Below are positions 24,288-34,691 of a DNA stretch of 64,000 nucleotides, piece by piece. The position numbers and the translations under genes are program-made. The notes beneath the pieces were generated by a model, which saw nothing but the letters and a program-made list of their open reading frames with translations, ran no database searches and was not told the DNA's origin. Within the stretch, counting starts at the first letter, position 1, and every line of letters starts with the position of its first letter. Origin of the DNA: Neopestalotiopsis rosae (lineage: Eukaryota > Ascomycota > Sordariomycetes > Amphisphaeriales > Sporocadaceae); contig JALGAS010000004.1 in assembly GCA_023078685.1 (NCBI GenBank), forward strand, positions 4,526,001-4,590,000. Direction: 5' to 3'.

Positions 24288-25174
24288 GACCAAATTACAC
24301 AGTCAATGTGTCAAGTCCGTAGTACTCGTATTCGCTCGATCAATAGTCCAGGATTTCCTACTTCTTATGATCGAAGCTTCTCTGTTTGGTGAAGGATAAT
24401 GCAGCTCTCAACTGAGGGATATTTTAAAGAAATCGTACTCTCATTACCACGTCATTATACTGCCCTAATGATAAACACATGTAAATATGACGCAAATTCC
24501 TGGTACGCAGACGCACAATATGTGGGAATTTGAGGTCTACGTAATATGGTAGTTGCGTCATTCTATCAACGTCCTGGTAGATTCGGTGCCATTTCTGTGG
24601 ATTATTGGCAACTGTAATTTACCTGCTATGCAGAGAATTCTAGAAGAAAGCGGGGGGTGAGGTATTTCTCCATGACTAGCAGTTCGGTATCTGTGAAATG
24701 TGCTAGAAGATAGGTCACCACTAGTCTTATTCTGGGATTGTTTTCGGTGTTTCGTAATGCGGCACCCTCGGACCAGATTTACTATTCCGTCACCCTCACC
24801 GGCAATGTGACTTTCGTGTGATGAGACGTCTTTCTCTGGCCGAAACAAGATCTAAGCTTTGCAAGTAACTATGTCGTCATCAGCCTCGCTTGGCTGTCCG
24901 GCTCTTCTAGTTGTGTAGGGTTTCCAATCTTTCATTTGTTTGCTTTCCACAGCAAAGGGTCTTATAATAGGTAACGTCTCTTTTCCTGCAATGTGAAGGG
25001 CGATCTAATATATAACGACCTCGATAATCTAAGCTTTCATCGCGTCTCATATTGTCTAACGCAATCCCCTCAGATCCATATATATATACAATCTAAAGTA
25101 TTTCCTCATATATATCTTTCCCTGCTTCTTTCATCATATTCTCTCTTTCTATTCGAGTGTGCTGAGGCGCCATT
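24288..25174. promoter_or_regulatory. Intergenic region between the F-box-like gene and hexokinase
   Basis: About 890 bp between divergent genes. No extra gene seen. It ends with a pyrimidine-rich tract (about 25110-25155, CTTTC and TCTCTC runs), typical of fungal promoters, just before the hexokinase ATG. Confidence 0.4.
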
Positions 25175-26719
25175 ATGTCTCAAATGTTGGAGAAAGCAAG
25201 CTGTTTAGCATACAAGCTTGAGCGCTTGGAGATCGACTTTCATGTGACTAGCGGCGAGTTGAAAGCTATTACAAACGTTTTCGAGGAAGAACTACGAGCA
25301 GGACTGCGACAAAGGGATCAAAATCTTGTAAGAACAACCATTTCTCGCAGGTATTTATGCTACACTTTTCTACACAATGGTGTCGCTAAAACGTTTCAGG
25401 CCATGGCACCATCTTGGGTGACTCAACTTCCGAGCGGTACCGAATGTGGACAATACTTGACGATAGATCTTGGCGGTACAAACCTCCGCGTTTGTTGGGT
25501 GGAGTTAAGGATTGATTACGCACCAACCTGCCTGTTCCAATCAGCTTACAAGATTCCTGATATCATCAAGACTTCCACTGCAAGTGATCTCTGGTCTTGG
25601 ATTGTTGATTCGCTGGAGGAATTTATTCTCGCGAATTCGCTGAATCAATTCAACCATCGGTGCGATCCTCCCTCGGCTCATCAAGATGAGTTATGTGCTG
25701 AACTAACACGCCCATTTTCAAGGCTGAAGTTGGGATTTACTTTTTCTTTTCCCATGGAGCAAACGCAGATTGATCAAGGATGTCTGAAGACTTGGACAAA
25801 AGGATTTGATATCTCTGGAGTAGAAGGTGCCGATGTAGCTGATCAATTTCGCGAAGCTCTTGGAAGATCTGTATGTGCGTCTACCGAATCTTTTATGCTG
25901 TTAATTAACATTCATTAGAATCTGCCCATCGACCTCATCGCCATCACCAATGACACAGTAGGCACACTCATCGCCTCTTATTACCGCGATCCTCAGACCA
26001 TTATTGGTTGTATCTTTGGTACGGGCTCTAATGCGGCGTACATGGAGACCATCGAAGCTATTGAGAAGCTGAAGACGAATATCAGTGGCAAGACCGAAAT
26101 GGCCATCAATTGTGAGTATGGCGCATTTGATAACGCTCACGTGGTTCTTCCTCGTACCACATATGATCAGACAATAGATTCCATCTCGGTCAGGCCTGGC
26201 GAACAAGCATACGAGAAAATGGTAGCCGGACTCTATCTCGGAGAGATCTTTCGCTTGATTCTATTGAATCTCAGCGAAGAACGGCTTCTATTCCACCACT
26301 GCAAGCTTGAAAACCTGCGACGACGTCATGTGCTTGATGCCTCATGTGTATCAATTTTTGATGAGGGTAGTCCGCAAGACGCAACGAAGGAGTTCTACAA
26401 TCTGGTTTTGATTGAGCTGATTGACGAAGAATACCAGATCCTCAAGCGTATTGCGAGAATTGTCGCTACTCGTGGTGCTAGACTCTCAGCGTGCGGTGTG
26501 GCTGCGATTTGTTCCTTGAAAGGTTACCAGTCCGGCCACGTTGCTGTAGATGGTTATTTGGCCACAAAATCACTGGCTTTCAGGACTCGTTGGGCACAGG
26601 CTTTGGGCGAGATCTTAGAACCCGATTCTCGTCCAGAAGACCCTATCATGTTGACGAAGGCGGAAGATGGTAGCGCTATCGGGGCAGCTATCATTGCGGC
26701 AATGATAGTCTGTCAATAG
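25175..26719 (+). CDS. Hexokinase-family protein (diverged)
   Basis: CDS join(25175..25327,25400..25870,25919..26719), 474 aa, close to the usual 480-490. Hexokinases phosphorylate glucose or other hexoses with ATP in the cytosol. Motifs seen: ATP-phosphate site LTIDLGGTNLRV, sugar-binding region LGFTFSFPMEQT with CLKTWTKGF, catalytic Asp in AITNDTVGTLIA, adenosine site IGCIFGTGSNAAY, and a C-terminal GSAIGAAIIAAM. Core catalytic residues are therefore present. Differences from the housekeeping consensus are visible, for example NCEYGAFDN where NTEWGAFDN is usual, so it may be an atypical or regulatory hexokinase. Intron 1 is 72 nt and contains no in-frame stop, so retention would insert 24 residues. 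It is excluded because family alignment runs straight across the splice. Confidence 0.85.
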
Positions 26720-26915
26720 CTAATGTAAAACTATGCCCTTAGATGATTCCAACTTCTCCACATTTATCTCAAACTCAAATGAATTATCTAGTTATCCGAA
26801 AGCCGTGATGAATACTTTGCCTTTGGAGAGAGGCCCATTGAATATCGCGTTTACAGCCTGAAAGTGAGAGAAACAACGTCTTTGGATCTTTCTTTCTCCC
26901 AGATGACAGAACGTC
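26720..26915. other. 3' flank of hexokinase
   Basis: Nothing beyond the presumed hexokinase 3' UTR. Confidence 0.3.
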
Positions 26916-27420
26916 TTGAGCATTAGCTATAGGCCTTGCTCAGCTGGGTGCGACGCTATTTTTCAGTATGTGATACCACAGACCGGCAGGTTATTAACCG
27001 CTAGGGATTATCGCTGTTTCTCAGGCTTCATCGTAAGGAAATCTCTGCTGGAAGCACCACAAGAACTACCGAGAACACTCGACGAGACGTACGAGCGGGG
27101 ACTTACAAACATACCCTCAGCGCACATTCACCATATAAGACGGATCCTGCAACTCTTGACATATTCCGAACGACCGCTGCGACTTGAAGAAGTGGTCGAT
27201 GCGATTGCCGTCGTTGTGGGAGATGATGTAGCTTAGGGATGTCGATTTGATCCTGACGACAGGTTGCCGGTCCCGGAAGAGATCACTCGGTATTGTTCGA
27301 GCCTTGTCGTGCTCGTCTTAAACTCAAGACAGACTGTATACGGCGAAGAGGAAGAATGATAGAGATCCAGCTGGCACATCCCTGCTACCGCTCGAGCAAA
27401 AGAATGCTCCGGAGCTTGTA
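26916..27420 (+). pseudogene. Remnant of a NACHT/STAND-type (NLR-like) fungal protein
   Basis: A segment reads ELPRTLDETYERGL, then HIHHIRRILQLLTYSERPLRLEEVVDAIAV, the pattern that follows the NACHT domain in fungal NACHT-ankyrin and related STAND proteins. The frame stops at a TAG (27234-27236). It then continues in the same register with FDPDDRLPVPEEITRYCSSLV and a corrupted QLAH segment, both expected downstream in the same family. No P-loop is found upstream and no ankyrin or other repeat downstream. Intact relatives are immune-type or incompatibility receptors. This is an isolated inactive fragment. Confidence 0.65.
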
Positions 27421-27842
27421 CTAAAGAAGCAACGTGTCCGTCGCAACTCCTATACGTCTTCAAGGAAGTAGAAGAAAAAGCTGCATCAAGGCAGCGGATC
27501 GTGTGTGTATATATATAATTAGGAAAAGTATTTGCTATTGTAATAAGCTTGTCGATCCTCGTTCTCGAAACTCCTTTGACTGTCTTTCTATAGAGAAGCA
27601 GGCCGACATGAATTTCATGCATGCGAGGGATTCGTGCTCCGTAGCAATATCCAGTTAACTTTCCGGCTACCTTACATACTTTGTGCTCCAAGGTACTTGC
27701 AACTCTAGTCGGCGAAACCTCGGCCCCAACTCTCCAGTCGTCCATATCCGAAATCCTCCAAGCTGGACCTTCTTCTCAAATACATCATGACTTATTGAAT
27801 GACAAACGCGACGAAGCGTGAGACTCCTCTGCCCGTAGAGAC
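27421..27842. other. Spacer downstream of the NACHT remnant
   Basis: No supported gene. Short minus-strand frames covering the region have no recognisable content. Confidence 0.3.
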
Positions 27843-29750
27843 CTACTAATAAATACTATAGCTATTAGCGCCGTCGTTGCTTTCATCAGACCAACTACCT
27901 TTTTCACCAGATTCGTCCTCCTCTGACTCGTCAGGACTACCGTCCTCCTCTGACTCGTTAGGACTATCGTCCTCCTCTAACTCGTCAGGACTATCGCCCT
28001 CTTCTACGCCGTAGACTCGAGTCGTCCCGATTAATCTTGCCTCGTCGATATAACTTTAAAGATTGATTGCTATCACATTCATATTCGTCGACTCGAGCTT
28101 GCCGCGATATTTCCTGACTACCCATTCCTGAAGGAGAATTAGATTCTAAGTACGTAAAACATATCACCAAATAATCGAACTTACGCTCCATCCCTTCACC
28201 GGTTCGAAACCAAGGCTGACCAACGGTTCGTTTTTTGGATTTTTAAGAAAGTTTCCTAGTCGTGGATCCTGTTCTTCCAAAGCATTATATCTGCGCTTCC
28301 ATATGTTTCTTTATCGGAATAAATCGACAGCGCTCCGTTTCGAAAACGTCACGTGCATAAGGTCGATTTGATTCAGAAGACGGAGACTCTGATGTCCTTA
28401 TTCGGTCCAGTGCGAAATCGCCCATGGACTAGAAGGGATGGTCGACTTCTTTCCCGAGGGCTCCTCCACAGCCGTATCTGGCTTCTTCCGCTTTTCCTTC
28501 CCCTTCGTTTTCGATTTTGTTTCTTCAACTAACGATTCCACATCGACATCGTCCTTGCTTTCTTTTGTGGGGATGACCCATATGCTCCCTTTTTTTTGCG
28601 CCTCTTTTACCTGGAAGATGGGCTCATCCCAAGACAGACAACGGAGCCCAACGAAGGCGGGAATATCCATTAATCCACTCCTTCCGCCTATCATTCCAAT
28701 AAGCTTCCAATCCTTGGCTCTCTGGGCAACGCGGACCCAAAAACGGGCTCTCGCCTCGTAGCTTAACCCGCGACCAGTTTCGTACTGCTTCTCGTCTTTA
28801 GGTTTTTCGTAAAAATAGAACACCTTATCATCAGGCTTAATCTAATCTTCGAGATAGCGCTCCGTCATTGCAGGTAGCACAATTACTACGGTATTCTCTT
28901 CCGCTGCCAGTGCTTTAACCTGATCAAAAATTTCTCGAGTGCCGTCATGCTGCGGATTCCAATCAGTGTAGCGGTAATTGAAGATAAGCTTCTTCTTTCC
29001 TGCAAATCCCTGAGTCTCCGAGATAATTTCGTCTAAGGCTTCGATCCTCTCCTGCACCTGGCGCTCGATCCTCTTCTGTGCCTGGCGCTCGATAGCATCA
29101 CCCTTTCCTTCCTCAAGATTCTTCAATCCGGACGCTCTACTTAGTCGATACGCAAGGATTGCACACGTATCTTTTTGTCTAAAGTACCTGGCCAGTTCCA
29201 TCAGGACCGAAGTTCCAGCTTCATAGCGCAATATGCATCCAGACTTCTCGACATCCATATCATGGCCCACCGTCGTCTTGCGCTTCTGCTCAAAGACTTC
29301 GTCAACGGTTTTCGCGTATAGCTGGCGCTCCTAATCCTTCCAGCATGCGAGGACCTGCGAATCAGAAAAACTCTTAATAGTATGGTCCGACTTTTGGCCC
29401 TTTAAAGGTATTATAATAATCATACACGGCACCGAAATCGCTCGGAAATAAATAAACATTTTCCGCGCGCCTATCATCCATTTATCTACGCGTTCACCGG
29501 CCTTATTCACTATTATAACAATACAAACGATAAACTCGACATCTCGGAATAGGCGTTAGGCGGAAGTATCCGTGCGCTGGTAATTTGATAGAACGGTTGC
29601 CGCTGCGCAATACCAGAAGTCTCCTGCAAAAGATCCCAAACAAATAATAAAGCGCTTTAGTCGAGGCCTAGAAGGACGCCTTTCACATATGGTTGGAAGG
29701 GCAATTGGTTTGAGCTCCCATTCGGAGCTTGTATTTAAGCCGGCAGCCAT
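27843..29750 (-). pseudogene. Unknown protein gene inactivated by six in-frame stops
   Basis: A single register from the ATG at 29750 runs for about 615 codons with one 57-bp intron (28128-28184, GTAAGT...TTCAG) and no frameshift. It is interrupted by six stops at 29556, 29331, 28842, 28398, 28311 and 28056 (lowest coordinate of each codon). All are TAA or TAG, so each could be one C-to-T change from a Gln codon. I do not recognise the family. Visible parts: a FIICLGSFAGDFWYCAAATV start region, a hydrophobic IVCIVIIV stretch, a charged coiled-coil (AIERQAQKRIERQVQERIE), a segment GGRSGLMDIPAFVGLRCLSW, a Lys-rich linker, and an acidic C-terminus built from a 27-nt tandem repeat. The clean frame with nonsense-only lesions suggests recent inactivation, possibly by RIP. 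Confidence 0.7.
27916..27996 (+). repeat. 27-nt tandem repeat, three copies
   Basis: Three consecutive 27-nt units (27916-27942, 27943-27969, 27970-27996) differ at a few positions, with a partial fourth. On the minus strand they encode Asp/Glu/Ser/Pro-rich units near the C-terminus of the interrupted gene. Confidence 0.85.
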
Positions 29751-30425
29751 AATGCAAAAAAAATTCGCTCACAATCAAACGCCCAAGAGATTGCTCGAAC
29801 AGCAGCGAAACTCATTATAAAGCATAACTTATTTATAAAAAACATATCAATCACCAGTATACGAGTTCATTAGGAGCTGAAAGGATTGTGGCTGGCTCAC
29901 CATCATTTTCTAAAAATATTGCAATTGGCTCGCCTCAACAAAGCGGTCCGAACAGGAAGCACGTCATTGGCGCTTGCCTAATGCGACAAGCTGATCGTGG
30001 TCAAGGAGAACAAAGGCGGCAGCGCACTGGCTGAGGGTGGGTGAAATATGTCGCTCAGCTGCTTTTGTCTACCAATAATGGAGATGCGTAGCTGAACTAT
30101 TGAAATTGGCTTGGCCATTGGAGTAATAAGCCAGCGAAAGCGCCGTTTTAAATATAGCGTCTGTTGAGGTATCGCCCATAGCTGGCTGAAGTTAATGCAG
30201 GATGCTGCTTCTATCACTTCAGCACGCTTTAAGCTACATCAATCGACGACTACATCGGACAGCTCGACTAAAGCGCACAGCACCGACAATTTTGCAAAAC
30301 AAAAAGCAAATCGCGTCGTATTTAAGTCGGCCGATGTGTCGCCACGTCAATCGCCACGTCAACATGGTGTTCACACATAGGTACAGACCTTGCTACACTT
30401 CAAGATATCTAGCACAGCCAATTCA
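29751..30425. promoter_or_regulatory. Divergent intergenic region
   Basis: Shared 5' region of the interrupted minus-strand gene and the plus-strand 730-aa gene. No other gene seen. Confidence 0.35.
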
Positions 30426-33156
30426 ATGTCCGACGCGCAGAAGGCCAAGGCGATCGCACAGATCGCCAATGTAAGTCGGCTGCTTCGAGATGCCATTTCT
30501 GCCAGCATCCCGGGTAAGCGCTGAAGTGGAATTGGAGCGAGCAGCTTCCAAAGATGTTAACGATATCACCAGTGGCACCCGAGCAGTACATGACAGTAAC
30601 TGTGCCGGGCACATCGATCGATACTCGTGATATCACTAATGGCGGTACGTATGTCTATGGCAAAGAATATTCGGCCTTTGTGCCTCCCCAGGTACGTCAA
30701 GCCGAGGCGAGGCTGGTGGACGGCATGATGCCCCTCGCCTACGTAGCAGTAAGTCGCAAATGACACCACGCAACAGCCATGCTGCAAGAAAGCTGAATCC
30801 ACAAATATAGGTCGGGAACACGGGCAAGAGCGTCAGTCGCAGCTACTCTCGCGCTCTTGATGTCCTTGTTGCCCGCAAGGCTACTCTCAAGACTGGCGAG
30901 CAGGACATCCATAGTCCGGGCGACGCAGACTACGACAAGGCGATGACATATCTTACTACCATGATACCTGGTACCAGTATGACACCAGTTGACGTATACA
31001 TTGAGAAGCAAGACGCCTGGGCCGAGTCGCAGGCAACCTGGGACAAAGCCAAGCAGAAGGCGGAGGCCACGGCGAAGGCCAAGTTTCCCACTGATTTAGT
31101 TCAACAGCGCCAGTATTACGATGAATGGTCCCAGACAAATTATCGACGCTTCAAGTTTGCTGTCCAGGGACGATATATGGATTGGGTCGCCAACGGACAC
31201 AAGTATGAGGTTGAACAAAATTTCGGTATTATTGACGTAGAATCCATCATGGCACGTATAGAGCAGAGCAAAGAAAGTCTTCGCAACTCAACAATCGTCG
31301 ACACTGATGGTGCGAGCGAGCTGGCGGGTGTTATATTGGAACCAAAAGACTGGCAAGTATAGCGAACGACTAAGGGCTGTACGATCATATCTGACTTTGG
31401 GAAATTTGCAGGGCAACGAAATGTCAGCTGAAAGCGGACGGATGGTATGAGCGCAACAAGAGCTTTTCGGTTGCACAGGTCACTCAAGAGATCAACCGCC
31501 TCGAGCGTCTGAAAATCTCGTATACTGCCCTCAAAGACAGTATCACGGGTGGGACATATCCCATCACCAGCCCTGCCACAGCTCCTGCGCCAACGGAGGC
31601 TAACAATGAAACATCTCTACACGACAAGTTCAAGGCACTTTACGATGCTCAGGGAGCACTCAACAAGGAAGAAGCCGTTGTTGCATCCAAAACTACAGGA
31701 GTGGACAAAGACGCTGCTCGGGCTGCACAGCCGTACACTAATGCCCTGACAGCCCTCAACACAGCAAGAGCAGCTCTTTCAAGCCAGATCGAAGCTGATC
31801 AGAAATCTCATCTCGAGTGGGCAAAATATAACACTGCAAGTCTCACAGGTAATGCTTTTCCCAGTCCAGTTTTTCAGCAACAGTTTTGACCAGATACTAG
31901 GTCAAGCTAAGACCGATTTTGTTACATACCTTGGTTCAAAGATGACCTACATCGATACGCAGCTCCAGAATCTGGCCACTGTGAAGACGGCACGAGAGGG
32001 CTCTAATCCCATGAAGATCCCAGTCATAACTAACGCCGAGAGCGACGCTGACGGCCATGGTACATCATTCGCGAATGATGGAGACGAGAATGCCCTCGCT
32101 ATCTTCACCCCGACCTCAACTACAGATGCTACGGCCACCCCAGCAGGGGGAGACGATGCATCCAACCCGTGGACCACAATTTCCGCCTCATTCTCCGCCG
32201 AAGATCAACAAAGCACCTCAACGACAAGCAGCTGGGGCATGAGTGTTGGCGGTGGTGCAGGTTGGGGTCTTTGGTCCGTGGGGGGCAGCTATGCACACGA
32301 CGAGTCTCAGAGGTATGTCGGAGACAAACGTCGTAGATGCTACAAGGTTTTTATCAACGGTTCGCTAACATATGTCTCTATAGTGATACCGTCAGCGACA
32401 TGGCAAAATGCGCCGTGCACGTCACTTTCGATGCGCTCGTAGTAAATGTCAATCGACCTTGGCTATATGGTGAGCTATTCAGCGACTACGAGCTCGACAC
32501 ACCAAGCCAAGCTATCAAGTAAGATTATGATGATTTCGTATTTGGCACATTGAAGCTAACAGCCTATCCCAGACTCAGCCCAGGAGCAGAAGACCTGAAG
32601 AGAATGATGGAAACGCAAAAGGCCGCTGGCGACGCATCATCATCCAATACTGCCGTCGTTTCGCAGCTAGCGCAGTTCAGCCAGTTCCCAGCATATCCGA
32701 CGTCATTCATCGTTGCTGCTGATACCGAAATCGAGGTATGTCTTTGCCGGCCCCTCCTGAATACTAGACAATTCCCTAACCACGCCTGCTTCTGCCATAG
32801 TTCGAAGGAGATACCCAACACATCGAGAACCACTTCTCAGCTCACAGCAATTCCGGTTCCGTCTCTGTAGGCTGGGGTCCTTTCAGCGTCAGCAGCAGGT
32901 GAGTCCTCCCCCGCACGCAAATTTGTGAAAAGCCAAGTACAAAACTACCTTCCTCTCTCACCGACACTAACTTTTTTCTGTTCACTCTAGCTTCCATGAA
33001 TCGGCTTCATCATCCAAGTTCCAGATGGAGTCCACTGCCACAGGATGCCGGCTCAAGTTTGGCGCACCGCAGATCATCGGCTGGGTCAATCAGATCCTCC
33101 CTGCTTTACCGCGCAAACCGAATTATGTGCCTATGGTGCAGAATTTGGTGGCGTAA
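30426..33156 (+). CDS. Conserved fungal protein of unknown function, 730 aa
   Basis: CDS join(30426..30470,30554..30748,30811..31352,31412..31848,31901..32312,32384..32518,32573..32735,32801..32898,32991..33156). All junctions keep frame. The third intron (31353-31411) needs a GC donor (GCAAGT), because the nearby GT gives a premature stop. I recall similar proteins from many ascomycetes, none with a known role. The first half is helical and charged. The second half has two similar blocks: a Ser-rich GWGLWSVGGSYAHDES block at about 31.9-32.3 kb and a GWGPFSVSSSFHES block near 32.87-33.0 kb, each followed by a Cys-containing beta-rich segment (CAVHVTFDALVVNVNRPW; CRLKFGAPQIIGW). No signal peptide or transmembrane helix is apparent, so it is probably cytosolic. 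The short first exon is the least certain part. Confidence 0.72.
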
Positions 33157-33922
33157 GTGGGCGTCGAGGCCCACCAGCGGCCGGTCGCCCTCGGCCAGCA
33201 GGGCCCCGACCGTGTGTTACGAACATGGCCTCGAGGAAGATGGCCGGCGCAGGACGGTGGAGGCGAAGGCTGACAAAGAACGGCACGGATCAATAGGGAC
33301 CTGAAACAGTCACGTGATATGGATCACGGTGTCGACACGTGAGCCAACATATGAATCACCGGGTTCGTGGTGATTTAAATAATTCATGACAAAGGATCAC
33401 CTTTGGAATGGTGATCCAGCCAATATTAGTGAGGGGATAAATGGATATATATGGGTATTTCAAGGGATTTCCTAGATATATAGATAGTTATTACCTCGGT
33501 AATTAATTTAAGTATTGAACAAAGAGTAGCTTTCCTTTTTAAGTTTGAACTTGCCTGATATTAGGTGTTAATTATGTGATATATTGATATATATTGCGCG
33601 CCTTTCGTTTTAACGAGGTGCACGCTCATGTAAATGGTCCCGGCTCATCCCCGGGAAGCCCCATATATTTATCTAAACACTATAGTGTTAGTCAGTGTGC
33701 TCAAGCATATCCTGGTATATGGGTTCTATAATTATTACGTGACGTAGTATGACTCACCGCAGATCACCTGCTTGGGTATATTAGATAGCTCTTTAGCGCA
33801 TCTCTTAAGTAGCTCTATAGGATCAACTCAATCTACTTTCGTTGCGTTTAAGATCACTGCAATACCCTTAGTTACTGGCTAAAGTGGGACTATTATTTAC
33901 TTTAGTCAACCTGATCAGCCCA
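33157..33922. other. Gene-free block with a sharp GC-to-AT shift
   Basis: Sequence from 33157 to about 33300 is GC-rich. From about 33340 to 33780 it becomes very AT-rich with many TATATA runs. No coding frame is supported. The contrast, plus a TGTTACG motif at about 33216, recalls fungal LTR or AT-rich relic sequence, but I could not define matching ends or a target-site duplication. Confidence 0.35.
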
Positions 33923-34643
33923 TTATTCCGAAAGGCCAATCTTGTAGCGGTATATCAGGCACCCGGCCTGGATCCAACCTCCTACACCTCCGTTGTCACC
34001 TGATTGAAAAGGAAGTCAGAATCAGAATGACACGTCTTGGAGATTATGTACTTACAATTCTCGTAGCTATTGGACCATAGCCGATAGTCATTAAGATCGT
34101 TGCCATCCACCCCCTTGGCATTCTTTCCCAGCGGCATCTTGGTATCGATGTCGTCTTCGTCAGTGATGCAGCCGTCTGCCCACTCGATGCTGAACTCGTA
34201 GGCTGTCTCCTTGTGGCACGCGGGCGCGGCGCCTCCCCTGCACATCTTGTTGGTCCAGGTGGGCGAGTCCTTATTCATCGACTTGGGCGCCGAGGGGTCC
34301 GCGCGCACCGCGAAGTAGTGCAGGTCTCCCTTCTCCGCGTCGTAGTGACCTGGAAAGTCCTTCTCGTCATTGCACTTCTACTCATTCAGCTCCAGCTTTG
34401 AGTAACCTGGTCACTGGGTGCGCGGCATTTCGTCCTCGACTGCCCAGCTATACACAGCGCAGCCGACGTTATAATGCCCGCTGCGGACCAGGTTCTTATC
34501 GGGCAGGTAGCCGCCTAGATTATTCTTGCGTATTAGCTCTTGCTATCCACGGCACGCGATATCCTTCTCTGGGTCGTCGCATGGACGAGGATAAATGAAG
34601 TCTGATATTTGAGCAGAGCGGATTACGTGACGGAGAGTTTTGT

Positions 34644-34691
<48 letters not shown>

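Noticed and set aside
28842..29270. Treating the open pieces at 27.8-29.75 kb as separate small genes
   Set aside because: All pieces lie in one register, and protein-like sequence continues directly across each stop, so one interrupted gene is the simpler reading.
33157..33780. Complete solo LTR
   Set aside because: A TGTTACG start-like motif is present, but no matching CA end, inverted terminal bases or target-site duplication could be defined by eye.
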